A DNA stretch of 56,272 bases from JAGLHV01 sp023143305 [NCBI: Clostridia bacterium]. GTDB lineage: Bacteria; CBDUZB01; JAGLHV01. Positions 28,445-37,591 of the stretch are shown here, piece by piece. Each line of letters begins with the position of its first letter. Position 1 is the stretch's first letter. Both the position numbers and the translations under genes were made by a program. The stretch is taken from NCBI GenBank assembly GCA_030637025.1, contig DAOVVV010000016.1, positions 1-56,272 of the forward strand. The letters run 5' to 3'. Below the pieces are notes generated by a model, which had not been told where the DNA came from, searched no databases, and saw nothing but the letters and a program-made list of their open reading frames with translations.

Positions 28445-29110
28445 TTATTTCCCCTTTTTGTTTTTTTTATTATGATAAATTAATTCTTTAGCGTTATTCC
28501 ACATTATTTCCAGGTCATTTTTTTTTAATCCCGCTTCTTTAACAATTTTTAATGCCTGCTCATCACTAATTAAGTCTTCCGGAGCATGGGCATCTGTATT
28601 AATAACTAATTTGGCTTGTAGTTTTTTTGCTAAAGCAGCCACATGACTATTGGTTAAACAATGCCCCCTCCGTGAACTTATTTCCAATAAAACATTATTT
28701 TTTACGGCTAACTCTATATCTTCCGCGGTAATTTTACCCGGATGGGCAAGAATATCAATGTTACTTAATAATCCGGCGCGATTTGTTCCCGGGGGAACGG
28801 GTTCTACTGTGGTTTCTCCATGTACAATAACAATTTCTGCACCTAAAATCCGGGCCTGCCGGGTCAAAACACTAATTAAAGATGGAGGAACGTAAGTTAA
28901 TTCCACACCCGTAAGAACCTCTATTTCATATTCGCTTCTTAATTGGGTACAAACTTTAATCATCCGGGGAATAATGAAATCAATATTAGAACTATCCACA
29001 TGGTCGGTAATAGCAATTGCCTTATACCCTTTAACTTTTGCCTGCCAGACAAGTTCGGAGGGGATTAATAATCCATCACTAAAAAAAGTATGTGTATGTA
29101 AATCAATCAT
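28445..29110 (-). CDS. PHP-domain phosphoesterase, histidinol-phosphatase type
   Basis: A 221-residue PHP metal hydrolase. Metal ligands are visible in MIDLHTHTFFSDG, AIAITDHVD, LTGVELTYV, DILAHPGKI, LEISSRRGH and VINTDAHAP. The compact size and motif order match the histidinol phosphatase-like PHP group; the true substrate is not known. The stop codon abuts the start of the TPR gene. Upstream is the tRNA-Arg gene. Confidence 0.82.
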   Translation of the reverse strand: MIDLHTHTFFSDGLLIPSELVWQAKVKGYKAIAITDHVDSSNIDFIIPRMIKVCTQLRSEYEIEVLTGVELTYVPPSLISVLTRQARILGAEIVIVHGETTVEPVPPGTNRAGLLSNIDILAHPGKITAEDIELAVKNNVLLEISSRRGHCLTNSHVAALAKKLQAKLVINTDAHAPEDLISDEQALKIVKEAGLKKNDLEIMWNNAKELIYHNKKNKKGK

Positions 29111-29143
29111 TCTCCCTCCTGTTTTAATCTGATTAAAACAACA

Positions 29144-29217
29144 CGCCCCTGGAGGGATTCGAACCCCCGGCGCAGGGCTTAGGACGCCCTCGCTCTATCC
29201 ATCTGAGCTACAGGGGC
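29144..29217 (-). tRNA. tRNA-Arg (anticodon CCU)
   Basis: Folds as a full cloverleaf: perfect 7-bp acceptor stem GCCCCTG/CAGGGGC, D arm GCTC/GAGC, anticodon stem AGGGC/GCCCT with loop GTCCTAA and anticodon CCT, T arm GGGGG-TTCGAAT-CCCTC. It decodes AGG. The 3' CCA is not encoded; the next bases are TGT. It begins six bases after the apt stop and precedes the PHP gene, so it may be processed from the apt transcript. Confidence 0.97.
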
Positions 29218-29223
29218 AAAACT

Positions 29224-29739
29224 TTAATATTTAATAATTGAAAATATATCATATCCTTTCAATTTTTCACGTCCGGATAAAAAAGAAAGTTCGATTAAAA
29301 AGCTTAAACCCACAATTTTTCCATTTAGTTTCTTTACTAAATCAATTACTGCCCCGGCTGTTCCTCCCGTGGCCAATAAGTCATCTACAATTAATACTTT
29401 CATCCCGGAATTTATGCTGTTTTCGTGTAATTCCAGAGTATCCGTACCATATTCTAATTGATATGTTGCTTTTACGGTTTTTGCCGGTAGTTTCCCTGCT
29501 TTGCGCACCAGAGCTATACCTACACCCATCTTATAAGCTAAGGCAGCACCTAAAGGAAAACCTCTTGATTCCATACTAACTATTCGATCAACACCTTTTC
29601 CCTGGTAATACTCAGCAAAAACATCTATGACTTCTTTTAATGCCCACCCCTCTTTTAAAAGAGTGGTTATATCTTTAAAAATTATACCTTTTTTGGGAAA
29701 ATCCGGAACATCCCTGATTAATTCTTTCAAGTCCTGCAT
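29224..29739 (-). CDS. apt: Adenine phosphoribosyltransferase
   Basis: Salvages adenine to AMP using PRPP; 171 residues. Motifs include DVPDFPKKGIIFKDITTLL, VSMESRGFPLGAALAYK, VRKAGKLPAKT and the PRPP loop VLIVDDLLATGGTAGAVI. The frame is open to an earlier ATG at 29754, but the ATG at 29739 follows a strong GGAGGG ribosome site by four bases and matches the family start, so it is chosen. It lies directly upstream of tRNA-Arg. Confidence 0.94.
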   Translation of the reverse strand: MQDLKELIRDVPDFPKKGIIFKDITTLLKEGWALKEVIDVFAEYYQGKGVDRIVSMESRGFPLGAALAYKMGVGIALVRKAGKLPAKTVKATYQLEYGTDTLELHENSINSGMKVLIVDDLLATGGTAGAVIDLVKKLNGKIVGLSFLIELSFLSGREKLKGYDIFSIIKY

Positions 29740-29820
29740 CTTACCCTCCTGCAAAAAGTTATCTTATCTAAAACTTTATCTTATTGGTTCAAATTATGCC
29801 TTTTATTAATTATATTGTTT

Positions 29821-30648
29821 TTATAAATTTAATCGACGGGCAATTATACGCAATCTATCTAACGCAACTTTTTCGATTTGTCTTACTCTTTCCCGGGAAA
29901 GATGCATTCTGGTGCCAATATCCTGCAAAGTGTGAGAACCATCACCATCCAGTCCAAAACGCAAACGAATTACCTGATTTTGTTTCTCATTTAATTTTTG
30001 CATTGCTTCTTCCACTTGTTGATTTAATTTCAAAGTCGAAATAATTCCATCGGGAGAACCTTCCTTAGCTTTATCTTTTATTACATCTTTTAGGAATAAG
30101 CCCATTTCGTCATTTAATGGGGCATCTAAAGAACCTATACTTTTGGATATTTTCATAGCATCCACAATCCTTTTTATTTTCGCTGCCGGAAGACGTAATT
30201 TCTTAGACATTTCTTTAGAAGAAGGATTCCTTCCTAATTTAAATTGTAACATCTCCCATGTTTTTGCCCATTTTTTTATTGTCTCTAAAGTATGTATCGG
30301 AATTCGGATTGTTTTAGTTTGATTTTCAACAGCTCTTTTCATTGCTTGATTTATCCACCAAATAGCATAAGTACTAAATTTAAATCCTCTATCAAAATCA
30401 AATTTCTCAACAGCCCTGATTAAACCAAGATTTCCTTCTTCTACTAAATCAAGAAAAGAAAGCCCTTGACCGTTAAACTTCTTAGCCAAAGTAATTACCA
30501 AACGAAGATTGCCTTCAATCATTCTTTTCCTGGCTTTGTTATCACCAGTTTTAATTTTTTCACACAATGTTTTAAATTCTTTTTCTGCAATTAAAGGAAT
30601 TTTTCTAACTTTATTAAAATACAGCCTAACTGCGTCTAAATTTCGCAT
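29821..30648 (-). CDS. RNA polymerase sigma-70 family factor (group 2-like)
   Basis: A 275-residue sigma factor with regions 1.2 to 4.2 and no region 1.1. Region 2 carries [19 protein letters not shown] and [20 protein letters not shown], then [21 protein letters not shown]. Region 3 has [15 protein letters not shown], and region 4 has [20 protein letters not shown] and [18 protein letters not shown]. The -10 and -35 recognition parts are close to RpoD, so it probably reads similar promoters. The short N-terminus suggests an alternative RpoS/SigA-like factor; the main RpoD may be elsewhere. No anti-sigma gene is adjacent. Confidence 0.9.
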   Translation of the reverse strand: MRNLDAVRLYFNKVRKIPLIAEKEFKTLCEKIKTGDNKARKRMIEGNLRLVITLAKKFNGQGLSFLDLVEEGNLGLIRAVEKFDFDRGFKFSTYAIWWINQAMKRAVENQTKTIRIPIHTLETIKKWAKTWEMLQFKLGRNPSSKEMSKKLRLPAAKIKRIVDAMKISKSIGSLDAPLNDEMGLFLKDVIKDKAKEGSPDGIISTLKLNQQVEEAMQKLNEKQNQVIRLRFGLDGDGSHTLQDIGTRMHLSRERVRQIEKVALDRLRIIARRLNL

Positions 30649-30677
30649 AAAATACCCTTTATTAATTAGATTATTAT

Positions 30678-30706
30678 ATTATCATCCAACCGATTTTACT
30701 CATCAA
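30678..30706 (-). promoter_or_regulatory. Possible promoter of the sigma factor gene
   Basis: Minus strand TTGATG (30701-30706), 17-base spacer, GATAAT (30678-30683), ending 30 bases before the ATG at 30648. Two mismatches and one mismatch to consensus. Confidence 0.4.
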
Positions 30707-30712
30707 TCAATT

Positions 30713-30906
30713 ACCCCTCAACAAGCCATAGACCCTTCAACTACAGAGTTTTTGTCAGCGTAACTGTGGAAAATTAAACTTGGTGCCCTTCGACTCCTTT
30801 CAAGGGAGTTTATGCTGAGCAAAGCGAAGTGCTCAGGATCAAATCGACTACAGAGTTTTTATCAGCATAGCTGAAAAAAACTCTAAGTCTCATTGAAATT
30901 AAAACT
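30713..30906. repeat. Dispersed CCCTTCGACTCC repeat, copy B (compound)
   Basis: This repeat occupies half of the 400-base gap between the sigma factor and barrel genes. It holds GCCCTTCGACTCCTTTCAAG, the hairpin TGAGCAAAGCGAAGTGCTCA (30816-30835), and two copies of an ACTACAGAGTTTTTRTCAGC block (about 30734 and 30847). It closes with CTCTAAGTCTCATTGAAATT. Blocks match copy A at 11729-11829. The rest of the gap (30907-31051) is AT-rich with no supported gene. Confidence 0.75.
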
Positions 30907-31051
30907 AATATTTTTTTAAAATTCTCTTTTTTTATTATAATTAATTTACTTGAAATAGTCAAATTTAAAAAGTTAGAACTATAATATTTATTTATTCAAT
31001 ATCTTTTATTATCATTTAGCCATAAGTATCTTATTTTCCCGGACAGCTGTT

Positions 31052-31729
31052 TCATCCTGAAAAACTTAACCCAAAAACTACATTATCAAGAACATTTGTA
31101 AACTTTTTGTTTAAATTAATTATAAAGATATCTAATTTGAGCTTGGGGGAAAGAAGAAAATGCCCACCAATATTACACTGCCTTTCACAATCATCATAAT
31201 CTAAAACAAACATAGATTTAAAAATAATTTTATAAAAAGAAATAAAAGGCCTGGTTTGAAATTGAGAATCATTGAGATTATTAAAATTTAGCCCCCCTTG
31301 TATTCCAAAATGATAAAACCCAGAAAAATGTTTTCCCCCTACCAGATAAAGAGTATGCTTTTTAACACCCACTGCTAACTTAAATTTATCTAAATTTTCC
31401 TTAAAAGGAAAAATTTTATATTTTGCATTCAATTCCATTTTTTTTAACATATCAATTTCATCAACTTTAACCGTAAAACCAATTTCCCCGTGAGAGATAA
31501 GACCATAATTAAAACTTGCATTATATTTATGGACTCCTATATTATAATTTCTACGCATAACAACTTCACATGCAGGAGTAATAATATATCCGGTATATCC
31601 TTTTATGGACATAGTATCCTGAAAATATTTTTTTAAATAATATTCACCAATATCTGCTTTTAAAAATTCCGGAAACAAAACAGATAAAAAAAATATAATC
31701 AAAAATACTTTTCCTGAAAACTTTTTCAT
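31052..31729 (-). CDS. Putative outer-membrane barrel protein, YjbH-like N-terminus
   Basis: Unrecognised protein of about 225 residues with a clear signal peptide (MKKFSGKVFLIIFFLSVLF). The mature start has GYTGYIITPACEVVMRRNYN followed by IGVHKY, which resembles the opening of YjbH-type barrels (GxxGxxxxPxAEV). The rest alternates polar and hydrophobic residues and ends in a beta pattern, VVFGLSFSG, as barrel proteins do. The frame is open to a TTG at 31747 and an ATG at 31741. The ATG at 31729 is preferred because it begins the signal peptide, though its ribosome site is weak. Function is unknown. Confidence 0.6.
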   Translation of the reverse strand: MKKFSGKVFLIIFFLSVLFPEFLKADIGEYYLKKYFQDTMSIKGYTGYIITPACEVVMRRNYNIGVHKYNASFNYGLISHGEIGFTVKVDEIDMLKKMELNAKYKIFPFKENLDKFKLAVGVKKHTLYLVGGKHFSGFYHFGIQGGLNFNNLNDSQFQTRPFISFYKIIFKSMFVLDYDDCERQCNIGGHFLLSPKLKLDIFIINLNKKFTNVLDNVVFGLSFSG

Positions 31730-31747
31730 TCTAAAATTCATCCTCAA

Positions 31748-32056
31748 TTAAAATAATAAACAACCAAACATCAATTTTTCCGAGATAATTTTTCCTTTAA
31801 TTTCTACATAAAATTTACCTTTAATCACATACCCCGGCAGAACTTCAAATTGATCATAAAAAAACTCATCTTGATAAAACACAACCATCTTTTCTAAAAT
31901 ATTTCCTTTTTCTATAAATACGTTTAATATTTGAGTTAAGGTTACTTTTAAGATACTCACCTTCTTACTCAATGCCTCCCACACATACTGAGTATCATCG
32001 AATAAATCCGCAAAAAAAGTTTTTTCAAGATCAAAAAAGCCTTTTGTTTTTAAAAT
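31748..32056 (-). pseudogene. Truncated LbH-type acyltransferase-like remnant, possible AUU start
   Basis: From GTG 31984 the frame encodes 78 residues, but it stays open upstream to a stop at 32072-32074. The extra part reads KTKGFFDLEKTFFADLF then DDTQYVWEALSKK. That resembles the N-terminus of left-handed-beta-helix acyltransferases related to GlmU, with FFxL...LF...YVWEAL. A strong AAGGGGAG site (32066-32073) lies nine bases before an ATT at 32054-32056, and no ATG, GTG or TTG fits that spacing. The product would end at about 102 residues, before any hexapeptide repeats, so this is probably a decayed gene. A small intact gene is the alternative. The resemblance is from memory. Confidence 0.45.
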
Positions 32057-32226
32057 TTTATTTTTCTCCCCTTATTTCCTTTGGACATATTTTATGATTG
32101 TATCAAAATTAAAAATAATAAGTCAAGCCTTTTACTATATTTCATATCCATTAGCCATGGCGGAGGGATTAATCAAGCAGGTGTTATCGATTAGATTCAG
32201 AATTCCCTATCTAAACTATCCTCTTT

Positions 32227-33918
32227 TTATTTTTTAAATAATTCCGAGTTGAAAATGCAAATTCTATTCCTTCCCATTTTTTTTGCCTGATATAAAGCAA
32301 CGTCGGAACATTCGAATAATTTTTCCGCAGAAACAATCCTGGGCTGGGGAAGCAAAGTTACACCTATACTTATAGTAATTCTTTTTTCTACTTTGGGAAA
32401 TTTAGTGTCTTCAACACTTTTTCGTAATTTATTCACCATCTTCGATAAATTAACCTCACTCACCGAAGGAATAATAACACAAAATTCATCACCTCCGAAA
32501 CGGGCTAAAATATCTGTTTTTCTAAAGGAACTTTTCATAATGTCCGAAATTTTTTTTAAAACAACATTTCCTGTTTTATGCCCGTAAGTATCATTGATAC
32601 TTTTAAAATGGTCCACATCGAAAATTACAAAAGAAAAATTAGTTTTGTATCTGGACATCTTTTCAAATTCATTTTTAATTGCACCTTGAAAATAACGATA
32701 TGTATACAATCCGGTAAGTTCATCGGTAATGGCCTGTTTTTTTAAATATTCGTGTTCTAACAATAAAGCAGCGGATTTACAAAAATTTATAGTCAAATAT
32801 AATACCGGCAATACCAACAAAGGGGCAAAAAAATCTCCCCATAAATTATAAATGAACATTTTGCCGGCAATAAATTTCAAAACAAATATCTCTAAAAAAA
32901 GAAACCCCGCTCCCATCGGGAGATTAAGCCTATAAACAAATATTGCGGTCATAACACTTAAAATTAATAACATAAAAAAATTAAAAACAGCAGGAATTTC
33001 TCTTATAAAATTTTCTTCCATTAACATAAGCACTTGATTAGCTAAACCTACAACTCCGGGTATTAATCCCAATGGGGTAAGAGCAATATCATGGAACGCC
33101 TCACTAAACGCTCCGACCAATACTATTTTATCTTTAAACACCTCAGGTGAAAAAGTTTCCTTAAGCACTTTGTACACAGGAATAACTTTAAATCTTTCCT
33201 CCCCGGCAATATAATTCACCAAGATTGTACCGTCATTTCTAACCGGAATCTGAATTTTTTTAGCTGGGGAAAAAGCTTCAATCTTCGTTGAACCAGTCCA
33301 TTTTATATTTTCAAAGGGCACATTAAAATAAGCACAAACCAACTTTAATCCAAGAGAATAATTAACTACATCCTGTGTTTCATCAAAAAAAAGTAATCGG
33401 GACCGGCGAACACAAAGATCTATATCCCTGGGATTATTAATGATCCCATATCCCAGAGCAGATTTTAAAAACATTTCATAAGGAAGCAGATAATCAGGAT
33501 ACTGAAAATAAGCACAGAGAAGCACCTTTCCGGAATTTTTTAAAGAATAAATAAAAGACAAATCAGTTTTAACATCCTGACTTCTACCCAAAAACGCAAT
33601 ATCCATACCAATTACTTTAGGATGATACTGATTTATTTTATTTATTAACCGGGCATAAACATCTCGTGACCAGGGCCAGCGTTTTCCTATGATTTTATTC
33701 GATTGATCATCTATGGAAACTAAAACAATATTTTTAATCTGTGGACCGGGAATCCTTTTTTTATATGTTACCTTGCAAAAATAATCATTTACCTTAAATT
33801 TTAATATATTAAAAGAAGGAATGCGGATAAAAAAGGTTGAATACATTACAGCAAGGAAAACACTAATAAGTATTGCCCTTTTTAAAGTCGATTTAAACCA
33901 GAATTGCAATGAATACAT
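32227..33918 (-). CDS. Membrane diguanylate cyclase with CHASE2 sensor (CHASE2-GGDEF)
   Basis: A 563-residue enzyme predicted to make cyclic-di-GMP. An N-terminal membrane helix (about 14-32) is followed by an extracytoplasmic CHASE2 domain (about 60-300, with VLVSIDDQSNKIIGKRWPWS and VLVGAFSEAFHD). Three membrane helices follow (about 308-380). The GGDEF domain has DELTGLYTYRYF, FDVDHFKSINDTYGH and an intact GGDEF at 475-479. An inhibitory RxxD site (RKTD, 466-469) sits five residues before it, so product feedback is likely. It follows the metallopeptidase gene by 34 bases. Confidence 0.94.
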   Translation of the reverse strand: MYSLQFWFKSTLKRAILISVFLAVMYSTFFIRIPSFNILKFKVNDYFCKVTYKKRIPGPQIKNIVLVSIDDQSNKIIGKRWPWSRDVYARLINKINQYHPKVIGMDIAFLGRSQDVKTDLSFIYSLKNSGKVLLCAYFQYPDYLLPYEMFLKSALGYGIINNPRDIDLCVRRSRLLFFDETQDVVNYSLGLKLVCAYFNVPFENIKWTGSTKIEAFSPAKKIQIPVRNDGTILVNYIAGEERFKVIPVYKVLKETFSPEVFKDKIVLVGAFSEAFHDIALTPLGLIPGVVGLANQVLMLMEENFIREIPAVFNFFMLLILSVMTAIFVYRLNLPMGAGFLFLEIFVLKFIAGKMFIYNLWGDFFAPLLVLPVLYLTINFCKSAALLLEHEYLKKQAITDELTGLYTYRYFQGAIKNEFEKMSRYKTNFSFVIFDVDHFKSINDTYGHKTGNVVLKKISDIMKSSFRKTDILARFGGDEFCVIIPSVSEVNLSKMVNKLRKSVEDTKFPKVEKRITISIGVTLLPQPRIVSAEKLFECSDVALYQAKKMGRNRICIFNSELFKK

Positions 33919-33952
33919 CTTCTCTACTTACCTTTCTAAGTCTATATATCCA

Positions 33953-35326
33953 CTAATCGTCATTTAAATAAAAATGCCATTCTTTTTCTAATGTTTTAAG
34001 ATCTTTATAAAAACTTTTTTTTAAGGACTTGTTAAATTTTTCCCCTTTTCCCAAACGTCCTAATAATTTATTAAAACAATGAAAGCCATATCTATCTACA
34101 AGATAACATACAAAAAGTTTGGATTCTAAATAAGCAACTTTGAGTTTGTTTATATCATTTCTTTTGATAAATATATTTTCCAGCTTGAAAACAGGAATTG
34201 ATTCTTTTCTTCTTAATTTATCTTTTAACCATTCTTCTTCTAAAGGGATTTTATCTTTCCGGGGTTCTTCAAACTGAGCAATTCCCTCATTTAACCAGAT
34301 TGGAATATTTCCTTTGGTTATTTTATGTATCAAAGCATGTGTATATTCATGATATAATACGCGCTCTAATAATTCATCGCTCTTAACTAAATCATTTTTT
34401 TTCACTCTTATTTTTCCATCATACATACCTAAAACCCAGTCCAGTTTATTTATCAGTCTTTCAAATTGTTTAGAGGTATAAATAATTACAGTTATTGGAG
34501 CCTCCGGATATAACTTAAAATCCGACCCTATTTTATAACGGGCTTTATCAAGAATTCGCAAAACCCTCCAGGCATTTTCAGTGTCTTTGTATCCTTCAAA
34601 TTTTACTTTAAAATATTTAATCTTGGCCGTATTAAATTTATTTTCAATCCGATTTTCTCTTTCTGTTTTCATTATACGTTCTTGTAAAAACTCAAGATCC
34701 GGGTTTAAAATTAAAGCTTTTTCCCAATATTCAACTGCTTTTTGTAAATCATCCCAGTAATAATATATTTCTCCTAAATACACATAAGCATTCCAATTTT
34801 TATCATCATAAAGAATTGCTTCCTCTAAAAGTCGGCAAGCAAAAGTAAACTTTTTTTTATCATATTGGATACTTGCTTTATTAGTCAAAACCGAAGAAAA
34901 ATTTTTCTTAATTTGTTTACTATCAGGATCATATTTTAATGCTTCACGAAAATAATTACAGCCTTGAATAATGTTTCCGGAAGAAAAATAAATTAAAGCA
35001 TAATTATTGTAAAAAACCGCAATATTCTTTTTTAATAACTGATTATTTTTATCTAATTCTAATGCTTTTTTATCATATTCAATGGCTTTATTCCAATTTT
35101 TATTTTCTGCATATTGAGTTGCAAGTTGATGATAGGCATAAATGAGTTTTTTTTTAATCTTGCGGCTTTGCGGATGTTTTTTTAATTTAGATTCAAAACT
35201 ACTAACTGTTTCTTCATGTTTTTTTTGACAACCATATTCAAAGCCATCCATCTTATCACGGGAAAAAAGAGGTAAAGAATTAAACAAAAACCATATCAAC
35301 AAATTAATCAAAATATATTTTTTCAT
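33953..35326 (-). CDS. TPR protein with C-terminal MA-type zinc metallopeptidase domain
   Basis: A 457-residue secreted or envelope protein. An N-terminal signal segment (IDE: LINLLIWFLFNSLPLFS) precedes five or so TPR units (about 60-215, for example AIEYDKKALELDKNN and AVEYWEKALILNPD). The C-terminal half is a peptidase-MA-like gluzincin domain with HEYTH (H326, E327, H330) and the third ligand E347 in IWLNEGIAQFEE. All ligand positions are kept, so it may be active. It lies upstream of the CHASE2-GGDEF gene, probably in one transcript. The substrate is unknown. Confidence 0.85.
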   Translation of the reverse strand: MKKYILINLLIWFLFNSLPLFSRDKMDGFEYGCQKKHEETVSSFESKLKKHPQSRKIKKKLIYAYHQLATQYAENKNWNKAIEYDKKALELDKNNQLLKKNIAVFYNNYALIYFSSGNIIQGCNYFREALKYDPDSKQIKKNFSSVLTNKASIQYDKKKFTFACRLLEEAILYDDKNWNAYVYLGEIYYYWDDLQKAVEYWEKALILNPDLEFLQERIMKTERENRIENKFNTAKIKYFKVKFEGYKDTENAWRVLRILDKARYKIGSDFKLYPEAPITVIIYTSKQFERLINKLDWVLGMYDGKIRVKKNDLVKSDELLERVLYHEYTHALIHKITKGNIPIWLNEGIAQFEEPRKDKIPLEEEWLKDKLRRKESIPVFKLENIFIKRNDINKLKVAYLESKLFVCYLVDRYGFHCFNKLLGRLGKGEKFNKSLKKSFYKDLKTLEKEWHFYLNDD

Positions 35327-35639
35327 TTTTTGCCTTTTTAAAATTCAATTTTTTCCGCTTCATAAAATCCGAAATCACTTACCCCAAGACCCTTCGACTC
35401 CCTACGGTCGTCTCAGGATCAATAAGACTAAATAAAAAACCGCTATATCTAAAATATTTTAATCGTTAAAGTTCCATGGCTTCCGTAAGAACAAAATAAA
35501 AAAATCACAAATATATTTTTTCTACAATAATTACTGTGATTCTTTTACAAATCTTTACGCCTATCTCCAAAAAACTTACTTTTTTTCTGCTTTTAGATAA
35601 AGCGGTCTTTTAAATGTTTAAGCTTTTCACCAAAATCTT
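35327..35639. other. Intergenic region with repeat copy C and a possible terminator
   Basis: No supported gene lies between frr and the metallopeptidase gene. The stretch at 35386-35430 (AGACCCTTCGACTCCCTACG, then CTCAGGATCAATAAGACTAA) is a third copy of the first block of the dispersed repeat. A frr-proximal inverted repeat is listed separately. Confidence 0.6.
35503..35541 (-). terminator. Possible terminator after frr
   Basis: On the minus strand AATCACA (35535-35541) pairs with TGTGATT (35503-35509) and is followed at once by TTTTTATTTTG. The loop is long (25 bases) and AT-rich, so the hairpin is weak. It lies about 100 bases after the frr stop, at the end of the ribosomal run. Confidence 0.35.
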
Positions 35640-36197
35640 TTAAATTCCCATTACCTCTTTTTCTTTACGAGCACCTATTTCATCAATTTTCTTAATGCTT
35701 TCATCTATTATTTTTTGAATATGTTCTTCTCCCTGAAACATATCATCTTCTGAAATTTGCTTTTTTTTCTCGGCTTTTTTTAAAACATCCATTTCTTCCC
35801 GTCTAATATTTCTTGCTGATACCCGATATTTTTCGCCTATCTTTTTTACTATTTTTACTAACTCCATTCTCCGCTCCTGAGTCAAAGAAGGCATCACTAA
35901 TCGAATAATTTTACCATCATTAACAGGTGTAATTCCCAAGTCAGATTTCTGAATCGATTTTTCAATTTCTTTAATTACAACTTTATCCCAGGGCTTTATT
36001 TCTATTGTCCTGGCTTCGGGAATAGAAACATTGGCCACTTGATTAATAGGAACTAAAGAACCATAATATTCTACTTTTATATGTTCAATCAGTGCGAGTG
36101 ATGCCCGGCCAGTTCTTAAGGAAGAAAGCTCATGCACTAACCCTTCTATACTTCTTTTTATTTTCTCTTCCGTATTCTTATAAACTTCCTTAATCAC
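35640..36197 (-). CDS. frr: Ribosome recycling factor
   Basis: Releases post-termination ribosomes with EF-G. The 185-residue length is standard. Motifs: HELSSLRTGRASLALIEHI, YYGSLVPINQVANVSIPEAR, IKPWDKVVIKEIEKSIQKS and DLGITPVNDGKIIRL. It follows pyrH in the usual rpsB-tsf-pyrH-frr order. Confidence 0.97.
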   Translation of the reverse strand: MIKEVYKNTEEKIKRSIEGLVHELSSLRTGRASLALIEHIKVEYYGSLVPINQVANVSIPEARTIEIKPWDKVVIKEIEKSIQKSDLGITPVNDGKIIRLVMPSLTQERRMELVKIVKKIGEKYRVSARNIRREEMDVLKKAEKKKQISEDDMFQGEEHIQKIIDESIKKIDEIGARKEKEVMGI

Positions 36198-36241
36198 TAT
36201 ACTTTCACCTCCTTATCTTCTTAAAATGAAATATAAAAAAC

Positions 36242-36952
36242 TTATTTAATAACTGTTCCTACTTTTTCTCCCAAAATCGCTTTCTTAATATTGTCTTTTT
36301 TGTTGAGGTTAAAAACAATTATTGGCATTTTGTTTTCCATACATAAAGAAAACGCTGTAATATCCATAATTTTAAGTCTTTTTTGAATTGCTTCCAAATA
36401 AGATATTTTTTTAAATTTTTTTGCAGAAGGATTTACTCGAGGATCTTCGGTATAAACTCCATCAACATTTGTAGCTTTCAATATAATATCAGCTTTTATC
36501 TCAATCGCTTTTAAAACTGCAGCAGTATCGGTAGTAAAATAGGGATTTCCTGTTCCTGCAGCAAAAATAACTATCCGTCCTTTTTCTAAATGCCTAATCG
36601 CTCTCCGACGAATATATGGTTCTGCAAGTTTTTGCATTTCTATATTCGTTTGTAATCGCGTATCAATGTTATGTGATTCTAAAACATTCTGTACAGCAAG
36701 AGCATTAATTACAGTAGCCAACATTCCCATATAATCCGCATTTACTCTATCAAAACCTCGGGCAGTAGCACTCATCCCTCGCCAAATATTCCCCCCCCCA
36801 ATTACTATTCCTATTTGGATGGGAAATTTTCTAATTTTTTTAATTTGTTTTACAATACTATTTACTTTAGAAGAATTTATACCATATCCAGTTTCTCCTG
36901 CTAAAGATTCTCCACTCAACTTAAGAAGAATTCTTTTATATTTATATTCCAT
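36242..36952 (-). CDS. pyrH: UMP kinase PyrH
   Basis: Phosphorylates UMP to UDP; 236 residues. Amino-acid-kinase fold motifs: [47 protein letters not shown], and [14 protein letters not shown]. Standard length and position between tsf and frr. Confidence 0.97.
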   Translation of the reverse strand: MEYKYKRILLKLSGESLAGETGYGINSSKVNSIVKQIKKIRKFPIQIGIVIGGGNIWRGMSATARGFDRVNADYMGMLATVINALAVQNVLESHNIDTRLQTNIEMQKLAEPYIRRRAIRHLEKGRIVIFAAGTGNPYFTTDTAAVLKAIEIKADIILKATNVDGVYTEDPRVNPSAKKFKKISYLEAIQKRLKIMDITAFSLCMENKMPIIVFNLNKKDNIKKAILGEKVGTVIK

Positions 36953-36990
36953 TTTACCTCGTTATTTTTAGACTCAATAATATTTAAAAA

Positions 36991-37590
36991 TTACTCTTCT
37001 CCTATCTTAAATCTTACATAACGTCTGATGGTAATGTTTTCTCCTAATTTAGAAACATATTGATTAATTAAATCACTTATTTTTATTTTCGGGTCTTTTA
37101 TAAAAGCTTGTTCCAGAAGGCATATTTCGTTAAAATATTTTTTAATTTTTCCTTCCAATACTTTATTTAATATTTTTTCAGGTTTTCCTTCCTGAAGGTT
37201 CTGTGTTTTATAAATTTCTTTTTCTCTCTTTATTATTTCCTCCGGGACATCTTCGATACTCTTCCATAAAGGATTTGCAGCAGCAATTTGCATTGCAATA
37301 TCTTTTCCTAATTGATTAAATTCTTCAGTGCGGGCTACAAAATCAGTTTCGCAATTCAGTTCCATCATTACTCCCAACTTACTTCCCATATGTACATAAG
37401 TAAAAACAATCCCTTCGGCAGCACGTCTCCCGGCTTTTTTAATTGCTTTTGCTTTGCCTTTTTCTCTTAAAACATCTGTTGCCTTATCTATATCACCCTT
37501 GGTTTCAACCAAAGCTTCTTTACAATCCATTATTCCAACACCGGTCTTTTCGCGTAATTGTTGTACTAATCCCGAATTTATCTTCTGCAC
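36991..37590 (-). CDS. tsf: Elongation factor Ts (short form)
   Basis: Nucleotide exchange factor for EF-Tu. At 199 residues it is the short form, as in many non-proteobacterial lineages. It has the UBA-like start LVQQLREKTGVGIMDCKEAL, then KAGRRAAEGIVFTYVH and MELNCETDFVARTEEF. It begins with a GTG one base after the rpsB stop, preceded by a GAGGGGG ribosome site within the end of rpsB, so translation is coupled. Confidence 0.96.
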   Translation of the reverse strand: MQKINSGLVQQLREKTGVGIMDCKEALVETKGDIDKATDVLREKGKAKAIKKAGRRAAEGIVFTYVHMGSKLGVMMELNCETDFVARTEEFNQLGKDIAMQIAAANPLWKSIEDVPEEIIKREKEIYKTQNLQEGKPEKILNKVLEGKIKKYFNEICLLEQAFIKDPKIKISDLINQYVSKLGENITIRRYVRFKIGEE

Positions 37591-37591
37591 T

